From Chitinophaga tropicalis (lineage in GTDB: Bacteria > Bacteroidota > Bacteroidia > Chitinophagales > Chitinophagaceae), in the NCBI RefSeq assembly GCF_009758205.1, contig NZ_WRXN01000014.1, forward strand, positions 1-64,000: a stretch of DNA of 64,000 bases, read 5' to 3'. The notes beneath the pieces were generated by a model, which saw nothing but the letters and a program-made list of their open reading frames with translations, searched no databases and was not told the origin of the DNA. The position numbers and the translations under genes are program-made. Shown piece by piece: positions 16,143-24,984 of this stretch (position 1 is its first letter; each line of letters starts with the position of its first letter).

Positions 16143-16513
16143 TACATTTGTCTTGTCCCCATATATTTTTACCGGGGAGAAACCCTTGATAATTTTCCAC
16201 ATCCTTTAGAATTTCCTGCAATTTGTTGTAAACATGTTGACCGGTGCGTTAAGAACGACCGTCCAATTATATTGCCAACTTGGTCAAGAGAAGTGATATA
16301 AAGCCTGACAGACTTTTATATCAGCTATATCCGGAGACCTGTTGCTATTAACCGTTCTAATATCAACACATAAATATAACGGGGTTTAAAAACCTTATTC
16401 GGTAAACTTAATGTGGTACAGGGCAGGAATGCCTGTTCTGTTTCCATATTTTCAGTAGGTGTATTCGGTTAATAGGAAGAAGGGGCGAATTCTTTCGCCC
16501 TTTCGCTTTTTTA
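16143..16513 (+). ncRNA. candidate non-coding transcript between cmk and the histidine kinase
   Basis: A 430-bp gap holds a perfect -7 element (TACATTTG, 16143-16150) and, 330 nt later, a terminator (16482-16513), with no plausible ORF between them. Within it are GATATAAAG (16295) pairing with CTTTTATATC (16313-16322), and a 10-bp stem with two wobbles at 16418-16441 (ACAGGGCAGG / CCTGTTCTGT). No known RNA family was recognised; tmRNA and RNase P hallmarks are absent. It could equally be a long 3' or 5' untranslated region. Low confidence. Confidence 0.3.
16482..16513 (+). terminator. terminator upstream of the TPR histidine kinase
   Basis: GGGCGAA (16483-16489), a 4-nt loop, TTCGCCC (16494-16500), then TTTCGCTTTTTT. 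It lies 31 nt before the next start codon, so something transcribed upstream ends here. Confidence 0.82.
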
Positions 16514-16543
16514 ACTAAATTGTGACTATTAGCTGGCTGATGC

Positions 16544-18499
16544 ATGTTTAAAAGCTTTTTCTCCTTCCTGCTCCTGCTACTCATTTTAGTAAAAGGAAGC
16601 AATACCTTTGCTCAGGACTCAGTCCTCGTATTCCGCACGCTTGATTCTGCCCGCAAAATACCGGCCGATACCGGGAAAGTGAACTGGCTTATTGACAAAG
16701 GAAAAGCCCTGGGCCGCTATTTCGACAAACGCTCTCTGGAAAATCCCTTCTTCCAGGAAGCCATTACCCTCTCTCAGAGATGGCGGTTTGCCCGTGGACT
16801 ATTCAACGCTTATAATGAAACAGGTATCTCTAAAAGGAACAGATCTGAATACCTCCTGGCGGCCGACTATCACCAGAAAGCAGTAAAATACGCAGAAGAG
16901 ATCGGCAACGACCTGCTGCTTTGCATTGCCCTGAACAATACCGGTGTAGATTACCGGCGGATGGACGACCAGTTGGAGAAGGCTTTTGAGTATCACTTCC
17001 GCGCCCTTCAGCTGGCAGAAAAGATCAACGACGTCCGTAATATTTGTATAGCCATCAACAGTATCGGTAACATCCAGCTCTCCACAGAGAAATATGCAGA
17101 TGCCATCAACCATTTTGAAAAGGCACTTGAACTGGAAAGAGAAAACAAGAATAACCTGGGCGTAGCCATCAACCTGGGAAATATCGGGTACGCCTACCAG
17201 GGACTGGGCAAACTGGACCTGGCCATCGACTATTACAAAAGATCACTGGCAGTCAACAACCAGCTGGATAATAATACCGGCAGAGCCATCTGCTACAATG
17301 CCCTCGGATCAGTCTATCAGCAGAAGAAAGATTACAATAATGCCCTGTTCTACCTGAACCGGGCACTGGAAGTAAACGGACATGTAGACGATAAAGTACA
17401 CATAGCGGAAAGCTACCTGAACATCGGCAAACTATGGAGCCTGCAGGGCAAACATGCAGAAGCACGCAGGTATTTCCAGCAGTCCGTCGATCTCAGCCTG
17501 GCCTGGCGGTTCAAATACATCCTGACGGAAGTGTATAAAGCCATGGCGGCAGATTATAAAGCCAGTGGCGACTTTAAACGCTCCCTGGAATCGATGGACA
17601 CATCATTGCTGTATAAAGACAGCATCCTGAACGAAAAATCTGCCCTGGCCCTGGCCCAGACACAAGCTATTTATGAAGTTGACAGAAAAGACAACCAGAT
17701 CAAATTACTGGAACATGATAAGCAGATCAGCGAGCTGCGCACTAAACGTAACGTAGTTTACACTCTTTCCATGGCCGGCTTCCTGCTGATGCTGGCAGTA
17801 GGAGGGTTCTTTTATATCCGTCACCGTAACCTGGAAACAAATAAACAGACCCTGCAGCTGGAACTGCGCTCCCTGCGTGCCCAGATGAACCCGCACTTCA
17901 TCTTTAACTCCCTTAGCTCCATTCATCGTTTTATCTGGAGCAACAACCAGGAAGAAGCCTCAGACTATCTGACCAAATTCTCCCGGCTCATGCGCATGAT
18001 CCTCGATAACACACAGCATACCTTCATTTCTCTCAATAAAGAGCTGGAATCATTACGCCTCTACCTGGACCTTGAAAAGTTGCGGTGCAACAACGTATTT
18101 GAATACAGGATAGAAGTAGACGAAGAGATCAACGAAGAAGAGGTGATGATCCCTCCAATGATCATCCAGCCTTATGTAGAAAATGCTATCTGGCATGGGC
18201 TGGTGCATAAATCCGGCAAAGGCCTGCTGGAAATAGCGGTCAACCTGAAAGGACGCACCCTCATCTGTACAGTAACAGACAATGGCATTGGACGTAAAAA
18301 AGCAATAGAAATAAAAGAAAAAAAAGGACAAACCCACCGCTCCATGGGAATGCAGGTAACAGAAGGCCGTATAGACCTTATCAGGAAGATCAATAATACC
18401 AAAGAAGCAACTGTAAACATTACCGATCTGGAAGATGAAGTAGGTAAACCAACAGGTACCCAGGTAAAACTGGTACTGCCGGTTGAATTCATCTTCTAG
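16544..18499 (+). CDS. TPR sensor histidine kinase (LytS/His_kinase type)
   Basis: 651 aa. Signal peptide (FLLLLLILVKGSNTFA), a periplasmic region of about six TPR units (residues about 75-350), a coiled segment, one transmembrane helix near 406-425, then a His_kinase domain (PF06580 type). The phospho-accepting His is His451 in MNPHFIFNSL. The N-box QPYVENAIWHG and DNGIGRKKA form the ATP-binding half. The architecture is a Bacteroidota speciality in which periplasmic TPRs sense an unknown signal or partner. The LytTR regulator follows 59 bp downstream and is the evident partner. The start gives an intact signal peptide. Confidence 0.92.
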   Translation: MFKSFFSFLLLLLILVKGSNTFAQDSVLVFRTLDSARKIPADTGKVNWLIDKGKALGRYFDKRSLENPFFQEAITLSQRWRFARGLFNAYNETGISKRNRSEYLLAADYHQKAVKYAEEIGNDLLLCIALNNTGVDYRRMDDQLEKAFEYHFRALQLAEKINDVRNICIAINSIGNIQLSTEKYADAINHFEKALELERENKNNLGVAINLGNIGYAYQGLGKLDLAIDYYKRSLAVNNQLDNNTGRAICYNALGSVYQQKKDYNNALFYLNRALEVNGHVDDKVHIAESYLNIGKLWSLQGKHAEARRYFQQSVDLSLAWRFKYILTEVYKAMAADYKASGDFKRSLESMDTSLLYKDSILNEKSALALAQTQAIYEVDRKDNQIKLLEHDKQISELRTKRNVVYTLSMAGFLLMLAVGGFFYIRHRNLETNKQTLQLELRSLRAQMNPHFIFNSLSSIHRFIWSNNQEEASDYLTKFSRLMRMILDNTQHTFISLNKELESLRLYLDLEKLRCNNVFEYRIEVDEEINEEEVMIPPMIIQPYVENAIWHGLVHKSGKGLLEIAVNLKGRTLICTVTDNGIGRKKAIEIKEKKGQTHRSMGMQVTEGRIDLIRKINNTKEATVNITDLEDEVGKPTGTQVKLVLPVEFIF

Positions 18500-18558
18500 G
18501 CTATTATATCATTGGCAATTTGTAATTTGCCGCATATAGCTAAACCTACACACACAGC

Positions 18559-19323
18559 ATGAGCGAGATAAAAGCGATCATCGTAGATGATGAGCAGCAC
18601 TGTATTGACGCCCTTCAGACAATGCTGCAGAAAAAATGCCCTGAAGTAACTGTGCTCGGCGGAGTTAACAGTGTAAAAGAAGCAAGGGACCTTATCGATG
18701 AAGTAAAGCCGGATGTAGTATTCCTCGATGTGGAAATGCCTTATCAGAATGGATTTGAACTACTGAAACTGTTTGACAGGATAACTTTCGATGTAATATT
18801 CACTACCGCATATGAACAATACGCCCTCAAAGCTATTAAGTTCAATGCACTGGACTATCTATTGAAACCCTTCAGCGTAAAGGAGCTCCAGGACGCCGTC
18901 CAGAAATGTATCAGCAGGCGGAATAACACACCGGCAGATATGCAGCATTCTCCCATAGACGTCTTCCTGCAGAATATGAAAACACTGCACCAGACACACA
19001 AGAAAATAGCACTTCCTACTATCAACGGACTGGTATTTATGCCCGTGCAGAACATTGTACGTTGCGAATCTACCGGCAATTACACCCGCATCTTCTTTAC
19101 CGATAAAAAGAACCTGATGGTATCAAGGCCGTTAAAGGAATTTGAAGAACTGCTCAGTGATGTGGATTTCTTCCGGGTACATAACTCTCATCTTATAAAT
19201 ATGCAGCAGATGCAGTCGTATATACAGGGCGAGGGGGGATTTGCGCTGATGAGCGATGGCACGCAGGTAGAAGTGTCCCGCCGCCGGAAAGCAGATTTCC
19301 TGAAAAAGGCCATGCAGTTCTAA
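18559..19323 (+). CDS. LytTR-family response regulator
   Basis: 254 aa: receiver domain (about 1-120) with the acidic pair D10/D11, phospho-acceptor Asp57 in VVFLDVEMP, Thr in FTTAYEQYALKA and Lys in LLKPF. A LytTR DNA-binding domain follows (about 150-254; NIVRCESTGNYTRIFF ... FFRVHNSHLINM). It should be phosphorylated by the kinase just upstream and bind direct repeats of the LytTR type. No target can be named from the sequence; the fibre-like cluster nearby is a guess only. Confidence 0.94.
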   Translation: MSEIKAIIVDDEQHCIDALQTMLQKKCPEVTVLGGVNSVKEARDLIDEVKPDVVFLDVEMPYQNGFELLKLFDRITFDVIFTTAYEQYALKAIKFNALDYLLKPFSVKELQDAVQKCISRRNNTPADMQHSPIDVFLQNMKTLHQTHKKIALPTINGLVFMPVQNIVRCESTGNYTRIFFTDKKNLMVSRPLKEFEELLSDVDFFRVHNSHLINMQQMQSYIQGEGGFALMSDGTQVEVSRRRKADFLKKAMQF

Positions 19324-19484
19324 CCAGATTTAACCTGTTTTACGCCACTTACAGGAAATTGACCACCGGATAATAATTCTCTCTTGTGGGCTGCTATTGT
19401 AAAAACTATTTTTGACTCAGGTTTAAACTAATTATGATATAAAAGTTTTTTTCTCTGCATTACTAGCATTGATTAGCCCCAAAG

Positions 19485-19512
19485 AAAAAAGACACCATCA
19501 GGTGTCTTTTTT
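19485..19512. terminator. bidirectional terminator between the response regulator and ispH
   Basis: AAAAAAGACACC (19485-19496), ATCA loop, GGTGTCTTTTTT (19501-19512): a perfect 12-bp symmetric stem between convergent genes. Confidence 0.93.
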
Positions 19513-19533
19513 AATTATAAGAAGTTTCTTCGT

Positions 19534-20763
19534 TTAAGCGCCGAATGTTTTCGCTATCTCTTCCATTTTATCTTCCAGGTTATAGAACGACAGCAGCTTC
19601 CGGATCACCGCTTCTACCATTGCATCAGGACAGGAAGCCCCGCTGGTAAGCATAATGGTGACCTGTTCTTTTTCCGGCAGGAAAGGATTACTGAGCAGTT
19701 CCTGCTTATGATGGAAATCCCAGTGCTGTACCTGGCTGCCTGAAATAAGCTTCTCTTCAGAAGAAATGAAATAGGTAGGCAGCTTTTCTTCACAAAGCTC
19801 TACCAGGTGGGACGTATTTGAACTGTTATATCCACCCACTACAATGGCCAGGTCAGCCTGTTCCTGCAATAAGCCGGTTACAGCGCTCTGGTTGTCGTTG
19901 GTAGCATAACAGAGGGTATCACGGGTATCGGCAAAGCGCTCACCTGCATTTTCAGAAGTAAGTGCATACCTGTCCATGATCACATGCTTGATATAATCAG
20001 CAATAGCCTGTGTTTCCGTAGCCAGCATGGTGGTTTGGTTCACCACGCCCACACGTTGCAGGTCTTTTACCACGTCAAAACCGGTGGAATATTGCCCTTT
20101 AAAGAGATCGTAAAATTCTGCCGCCGGCCTTTCTCCTGTAATAAAGGTAGCCAGCAGCCTGGCTTCTTCCATATCCTTTACTACCACGGTAGGTGTGTTG
20201 CTGCGGCTATGGGAGAAAGTGGCACGGGTCTCTTCATGTCCCGGTTTGCCATGAACTATTACGGTATATGATTGCTTTCCTATCTGCTCTGCCTTGTTCC
20301 ATACCCTTTCCACAAAAGGACAGGTAGTATTGTACTGAAGGGGAACGATACCCAGAGAAGCCAGCTGGGCCTCTATTTCCAGGGTAGTGCCAAATGCCGG
20401 GATGATCACAATGTCCTCTGCTGTCAGCTGCTCCCAGGGCACCAGCTGTTTGCCGCTGGTATCCATGATGAACTGCACGCCTTTGGAAAGAAGGTCATTG
20501 TTCACATGCGGATTATGGATCATTTCACTGAGCAGGAAAATACGTTTGTCCGGGTTCTCTTCCACTGTTTTGAACGCTATCTCTATAGCATTTTCTACAC
20601 CATAGCAAAATCCGAAGTGGCGGGCCAGCAGGATCTTTAAAGGACCAAAATCCAGTGCAGTAGGCGTAAAATCCTTTTTCATGCGGTCCTGCTGCTTACG
20701 GACGTTTTTAATGGCCGTGATCAGCGGACTGCGATATATGACAGGAACGTTAAATGTTTTCAT
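19534..20763 (-). CDS. ispH: 4-hydroxy-3-methylbut-2-enyl diphosphate reductase
   Basis: Last enzyme of the MEP isoprenoid pathway; it reduces HMBPP to IPP and DMAPP with a 4Fe-4S cluster. 409 aa, the longer version usual in Bacteroidota (E. coli IspH is about 316). Conserved parts: ARHFGFCYGVENAI with the first cluster Cys, TTCPFVERVW with the second, SGASCPD with the third, plus the HGKPGHEET and the late GGYNSSNT motif. All three cluster Cys are present. The N-terminal 50 residues precede the family core. It is the downstream gene of a minus-strand pair with the rhomboid gene, 47 bp apart, probably co-transcribed. Confidence 0.94.
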   Translation of the reverse strand: MKTFNVPVIYRSPLITAIKNVRKQQDRMKKDFTPTALDFGPLKILLARHFGFCYGVENAIEIAFKTVEENPDKRIFLLSEMIHNPHVNNDLLSKGVQFIMDTSGKQLVPWEQLTAEDIVIIPAFGTTLEIEAQLASLGIVPLQYNTTCPFVERVWNKAEQIGKQSYTVIVHGKPGHEETRATFSHSRSNTPTVVVKDMEEARLLATFITGERPAAEFYDLFKGQYSTGFDVVKDLQRVGVVNQTTMLATETQAIADYIKHVIMDRYALTSENAGERFADTRDTLCYATNDNQSAVTGLLQEQADLAIVVGGYNSSNTSHLVELCEEKLPTYFISSEEKLISGSQVQHWDFHHKQELLSNPFLPEKEQVTIMLTSGASCPDAMVEAVIRKLLSFYNLEDKMEEIAKTFGA

Positions 20764-20810
20764 CTGGAGGCAAAGTTACATATTTTGTATCGCCGTAATA
20801 CAAAGGGGAG

Positions 20811-21695
20811 CTACTCCTGGCTCATTTTCTTTAACCAGGCCTTTTCTTCAGGGCTGAGGCTTTCTATGCCCTTGTCATTTATTTTGTCCAGCAACTGGTC
20901 CAGGCGCAGTTGTTTGTTCTCTTCCTGCTGGGGCTTTACTACCCGGAGAGGAGATTTTTTAGGTCTGAAGCTGCGTTTGGTGCGTTTGCCACCTTCCACA
21001 CGAAGCCGGCGGTTAAACAGCCAGATAAGAGGCTGACAGATGTCTGTCCCGTTGTCCAGGAGCTTGATGTAGACAAACCCCACCAGGGCGCCGCCCATGT
21101 GGGCTACAATGCCGCCGGTATTACCTTTGGTGATGGAAAGCAGGTCCAATACAATAATGGCCAGTGCCACCCATTTGATCCTGATAGCGCCTATGAACAG
21201 CAGTCCTACCTCATAATTGGGTATTTTGGTGGCGCAGGCAATAAGCAGCGCCATCACAGAAGCAGATGCCCCTATCATGGTGCTGTCAAACCCGGGGAAA
21301 GCCAGGTTGTAAACAAGCAGGTACACCAGCCCGCCGCTCAGCCCTCCCAGAAGGTAAAGCGGCAATACACGGTGATTGCCCAGGAAAGACCTGAAAAGAT
21401 TCCCGAACCAGTAAAGGTTCAGCATATTAAAAAGGACATGAAAAATGTCAACATGAGTGAACATATAGGTCAGCAATCCCCAGGGCCTTATAATAAGAGC
21501 CGGCAGCGTAGCATGCAGTGAAAGCTGATCATATAGAAATACGGAAATAAAACCGGTTGACGGAGAAATTCTGCCTATGACGTATAGTATTCCCATTACC
21601 AGGAATACAACAATGTTCCAGAAAAGAAGATGGTTTATTGTGTTTCCTTGCCTGAGCCAGTAGCGTATATCTGATCTGAATGAGGTTCCGTTCAT
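20811..21695 (-). CDS. rhomboid-family intramembrane serine protease
   Basis: 294 aa, six predicted membrane helices from about residue 20 to 220, then a basic cytoplasmic tail (RRLRVEGGKRTKRS) ending in SPEEKAWLKKMSQ. Catalytic Ser144 lies in the GASAS motif and His199 in AHMGGALVGF. The HVLFNMLNLYWFG segment gives the usual helix-2 His/Asn. Both catalytic residues are present, so it should be active. It cleaves membrane proteins within or near the bilayer; no substrate is evident. It is the first gene of a minus-strand pair with ispH. Confidence 0.92.
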   Translation of the reverse strand: MNGTSFRSDIRYWLRQGNTINHLLFWNIVVFLVMGILYVIGRISPSTGFISVFLYDQLSLHATLPALIIRPWGLLTYMFTHVDIFHVLFNMLNLYWFGNLFRSFLGNHRVLPLYLLGGLSGGLVYLLVYNLAFPGFDSTMIGASASVMALLIACATKIPNYEVGLLFIGAIRIKWVALAIIVLDLLSITKGNTGGIVAHMGGALVGFVYIKLLDNGTDICQPLIWLFNRRLRVEGGKRTKRSFRPKKSPLRVVKPQQEENKQLRLDQLLDKINDKGIESLSPEEKAWLKKMSQE

Positions 21696-21865
21696 ACTTG
21701 AAAATTAGTACAAAATCCTCATTCCTAAATCTATTTAGCGGTAGATTTTTTTGAGCCGGATTTCCCTTCAAAACCAATCTGCTCTTCCCAAAACAGATTC
21801 CCCCCCAAAGAAAATCCCCCTCTCAGTATCGTTCGGAAAAAACGGGAAAATTATTGAATATTAAG

Positions 21866-21873
21866 TATCTTTG
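21866..21873 (+). promoter_or_regulatory. -7 element of the rpsA promoter
   Basis: TATCTTTG, a perfect TAnnTTTG, followed by CC. It shows that transcription starts near 21880, so the apparent TTG start at 21854 lies upstream of the mRNA and cannot be used. Confidence 0.75.
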
Positions 21874-21922
21874 CCGTCCAATTAAAACTTTCGGGCCTAA
21901 AATCCGGAGGTTATTTTACCAC

Positions 21923-21931
21923 AAAAGGAGG
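21923..21931 (+). promoter_or_regulatory. strong Shine-Dalgarno sequence before rpsA
   Basis: AAAAGGAGG ends 9 nt before a TTG codon at 21941. A full GGAGG is rare in this phylum and decides the start of rpsA. Confidence 0.75.
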
Positions 21932-21940
21932 AACCAAATT

Positions 21941-23836
21941 TTGGCAGAAAACAACATTACTAACGAACAAAACGCTGAACAACAGGCACCTGCAGCAGCA
22001 GCTCAGGAAGCAACAGCGACAAAAAAGGCACCTGTTGTAGAGACCGCTCACGATGATTTCGACTGGAGCGTAGACAAACGCAATGTATCTTCTTACAGCA
22101 AAGAAGAGAAAGCGAAGTACGACGAAACGTACGACAACACTTTTAAAGTGATCGAAGAAAACGGCCTGCTCACCGGTACCGTAGTTGGTTTAACCAAAAC
22201 GGACGTAGTGATCAACATCGGCTTTAAATCTGACGGTCTGATCTCTCTGAACGAGTTCCGCGATCTGCAGGGACTGAAAGTAGGAGACGAAGTAGAAGTG
22301 CTGGTAGTAGAAAAAGAAGACCGCGATGGTAACCTGCACCTGAGCCGCAAACAGGCTCGCCAGCAACGTGCATGGGAGAAAATCGTGGAAGTTTACAAAA
22401 CAGGCGAAGTGGTTACCGGTACCGTTACCAGCAAAACCAAAGGCGGCCTGATCGTGGACGTTTACGGTATGGAAACATTCCTGCCAGGTTCACAGATCGA
22501 CGTTAAACCTGTTACTGACTACGATCAGTTTGTAAGCAAAACAATGGAGTTCAAGGTGGTGAAAGTGAACGAAGCCATCAGGAACGCAGTTGTTTCTCAC
22601 AAAGCGCTTATCGAAAGCGATATCGAACAGCAAAGAGTGGATATTATCTCCAAACTGGAAAAAGGCCAGGTGCTGGAAGGTACTATCAAGAATATCACAG
22701 ATTTCGGCGCATTCATCGACCTGGGTGGTCTGGATGGTCTGCTGTACATCACCGACATCAGCTGGGGACGTATCTCTCACCCAAGCGAAGTACTGCAGAT
22801 GGATCAGAAGATCAACGTTGTGGTACTCGACTTCGACGACGAGAAAAAACGTATCAGCCTCGGTTACAAACAGCTTACCCCTCATCCTTGGGATACCCTG
22901 CCTGCTCACATCACTGAAGGTGCGCGCGTAAAAGGTAAGGTAGTGAACATCGAAGATTACGGTGCATTCCTGGAAATTCTGCCTGGCGTAGAAGGTCTGG
23001 TACACGTATCTGAGATCTCCTGGGCTTCTACACCTATCAATGCTAAAGAATTCTTCAAATTAGGCGAAGAATACGAAGCAGTGGTAGTTACACTGAGCAA
23101 GGACGAGCGTAAGATGAGCCTGTCTATCAAACAGCTGACAGAAGATCCTTGGGCTACTATCGAAACCAAATTCCCGCTGGACAGCCGTCACAAAGGTATC
23201 GTGAAGAACATCACTCCTTATGGCGTGTTCGTTGAACTGGAAACAGGTATCGGTGGTATGATCCACATCTCTGACCTGAGCTGGATCAAACGCTTCAACC
23301 ACCCAAGTGAATACACTAAAGTGGGCAGCGAGATCGAAGTAGTTATACTGGGTATCGATAAAGATAACCGTAAACTGAGCCTGGGTCACAAACAGATCGA
23401 AGAAGATCCATGGAATACTTTCGAAACTATCTTCCCGATCGGTTCCGTTCACGAAGGCACCGTAGTGAAGAAAGACGAAAAAGGCGCTACCGTTCAACTG
23501 CAGTATGGTCTGGAAGCTTACGCTCCTGCCCGTCACCTGCGCACTGAAGACGAGAAACCTATCAGCGTTGAAGATGTGAAAGAATTCATGATCATTGAAT
23601 TCGACCGCAGCGAAAAACGTATACTGGTATCTCATACAAGAGTGTGGGAACAGGCTAAGAACGAAGAGAAAGAAGCCGTTGCTAAAGAAAAGAGAGCTGA
23701 CGCTGACAAAACACGTAAAGCTGTGAAAAACATCCAGAGCAAAGTAGAGAAAGCTACACTTGGCGACCTGGGTGCACTGGCTGAACTGAGAGAAAAGCTG
23801 AAGCAGAACGAAGGCGACGAGAAAAAAGGTGAATAA
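21941..23836 (+). CDS. rpsA: 30S ribosomal protein S1
   Basis: 631 aa from the TTG at 21941, giving (M)AENNITNEQNAEQQ, a low-complexity start rich in A, Q and E. Six S1 (OB-fold) RNA-binding repeats follow, beginning near LTGTVVGLTKTDV, VVTGTVTSKTKGG, VLEGTIKNITDFGAF, RVKGKVVNIEDYGAF, RHKGIVKNITPYGVF and VHEGTVVKKDEKG, then a Lys/Glu-rich helical tail. S1 brings mRNA to the small subunit, which matters where SD pairing is little used. The frame is open upstream to 21854, but that region contains the promoter. The combination of a weak TTG start and a strong SD suggests tuned translation. Confidence 0.93.
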   Translation: MAENNITNEQNAEQQAPAAAAQEATATKKAPVVETAHDDFDWSVDKRNVSSYSKEEKAKYDETYDNTFKVIEENGLLTGTVVGLTKTDVVINIGFKSDGLISLNEFRDLQGLKVGDEVEVLVVEKEDRDGNLHLSRKQARQQRAWEKIVEVYKTGEVVTGTVTSKTKGGLIVDVYGMETFLPGSQIDVKPVTDYDQFVSKTMEFKVVKVNEAIRNAVVSHKALIESDIEQQRVDIISKLEKGQVLEGTIKNITDFGAFIDLGGLDGLLYITDISWGRISHPSEVLQMDQKINVVVLDFDDEKKRISLGYKQLTPHPWDTLPAHITEGARVKGKVVNIEDYGAFLEILPGVEGLVHVSEISWASTPINAKEFFKLGEEYEAVVVTLSKDERKMSLSIKQLTEDPWATIETKFPLDSRHKGIVKNITPYGVFVELETGIGGMIHISDLSWIKRFNHPSEYTKVGSEIEVVILGIDKDNRKLSLGHKQIEEDPWNTFETIFPIGSVHEGTVVKKDEKGATVQLQYGLEAYAPARHLRTEDEKPISVEDVKEFMIIEFDRSEKRILVSHTRVWEQAKNEEKEAVAKEKRADADKTRKAVKNIQSKVEKATLGDLGALAELREKLKQNEGDEKKGE

Positions 23837-23912
23837 GCTTTTTTAGGTTGTACCGTGATTTGCTTTCAATTCCTGATCGCTTATTCACTATAATCCAGCT
23901 TTTTTAGGTTGT
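23836..23912 (+). repeat. 16-bp direct repeat after rpsA
   Basis: AGCTTTTTTAGGTTGT occurs twice, at 23836-23851 (starting inside the rpsA stop) and at 23897-23912, 61 bp apart. The T6 run could be a terminator remnant, but no hairpin precedes either copy. Confidence 0.6.
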
Positions 23913-23920
23913 TGAAATAT

Positions 23921-23960
23921 AAAGGGGTTGTTTCGAATAGAAACAACCCCTTTCGCTTTT
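23921..23960. terminator. bidirectional terminator between rpsA and the HAD gene
   Basis: AAAGGGGTTGTTTC (23921-23934) and GAAACAACCCCTTT (23940-23953) form a perfect 14-bp stem with a 5-nt loop, followed by CGCTTTT. Confidence 0.9.
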
Positions 23961-23980
23961 AGAAGGCACAACATCAAAAA

Positions 23981-24634
23981 CTATAAAGCTGCTAATATCT
24001 CATCATTAAAATCCAGCAAAGAATCCAGCTTCACATCCGCCAGCGCATACCTCTTATTACTCCTGTTATGCGCCTCCGGCACCACAACCGTCTTCATCCT
24101 CGCCGCCTTCGCCGCCGTCATCCCCGTCACAGAATCCTCAAAAGCCACACATTCCAGCGGAGAGCTCCCCAGTTTCCTGGCACAACTCAGGTACACCGCC
24201 GGATGCGGCTTGCCATGAGACTCAAACTCCGCAGAAGAGATCACCTGGAACCTGTCCTTAATACCCATATGCGTCACGGCAGATTCTATCAGCCGCAGGG
24301 GAGAAGAAGACGCCAGCCCCATCTTAAAATTCCTGGCGCTGAAAAAATCCAGGATATACTCCAATCCCTCCATCGCCTCACCATGAGCCAGTATCTTCGC
24401 CGTCACCGTATCAATGATCTCATTCGTCACCTGCTCCCTGTCCTTACCCTGCCATTTAAAATAATCATGCCAGTAATCCACTACTTCCGCCGTACGCAGG
24501 CCCGTAGTGTGACTGGCTAATTCTGAAGTCAGCTCAACACCAACTGTTGCAAATACTTCTTTCATGGCCAGGCCCCATAAAGGCTCAGAATCAATTAATA
24601 ACCCGTCCATGTCAAAAATCACCGTATTGATCAT
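23981..24634 (-). CDS. HAD-superfamily sugar phosphatase (HxpB/YniC-like)
   Basis: 217 aa from the ATG at 24634; a TTG two codons upstream is less likely. The nucleophile motif FDMDGLLIDSEPLW is at the N-terminus, motif II is in GLASSSPLR, Lys in GKPHP, and motif IV is EDSVTGM. The cap is alpha-helical between residues about 18 and 85. The sequence follows E. coli HxpB/YniC closely along its whole length, as far as I remember that protein, so dephosphorylation of hexitol or 2-deoxyglucose 6-phosphates is the best guess. A beta-phosphoglucomutase-like role cannot be excluded. It stands alone, convergent with rpsA. Confidence 0.85.
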   Translation of the reverse strand: MINTVIFDMDGLLIDSEPLWGLAMKEVFATVGVELTSELASHTTGLRTAEVVDYWHDYFKWQGKDREQVTNEIIDTVTAKILAHGEAMEGLEYILDFFSARNFKMGLASSSPLRLIESAVTHMGIKDRFQVISSAEFESHGKPHPAVYLSCARKLGSSPLECVAFEDSVTGMTAAKAARMKTVVVPEAHNRSNKRYALADVKLDSLLDFNDEILAAL

Positions 24635-24984
24635 ATTCAATTCATTTGTTGCTGCGCCGCAAAGTTACGGCAGAGAGTGGAGAAAGCATCCGTATAAATA
24701 ATAGTTATCCCCTATAATCTATGGTTATGGGCTTAGTCCGCTACTTTTTACCCCCGATCCCTTACATTCAGCCATACTGCTGCATTTGGATGTACCAGAT
24801 CTTCCATAGCAGGCTCAGGGCCGGAATTTCCCGCTTTTAGCCCACCCATAATAACTTTTGGAATTCTCCCCCAGATGTATAACTTTGTATTAGTCTACTA
24901 AAACTATAGGAAATAGGAAGCGGACGGCCTCTTTACGGCGTCATTATTAAAATCTAATAATTTACCACCAAGAAAATATTACTT
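24635..24984. other. gene-free region before the sulfite reductase operon
   Basis: About 350 bp between divergent genes. The sir promoter lies at 24858-24887, and its leader is about 90 nt. No ORF or strong hairpin was seen upstream of the promoter. Confidence 0.6.
24858..24887 (+). promoter_or_regulatory. promoter of the sir-cobA operon
   Basis: TTG at 24858-24860, exactly 19 nt, then TAACTTTG at 24880-24887: a perfect match to the Bacteroidota consensus. Transcription should start near 24894. Confidence 0.8.

Noticed and set aside
21854..21940. N-terminal extension of rpsA (MNIKYLCRPIK...)
   Set aside because: It is upstream of and across the perfect -7 element at 21866-21873, so it would not be in the mRNA; the SD-led TTG at 21941 fits better.
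24894..24984. SAM- or cobalamin-type riboswitch before the sulfite reductase
   Set aside because: The leader lacks the stems and conserved boxes of these families.
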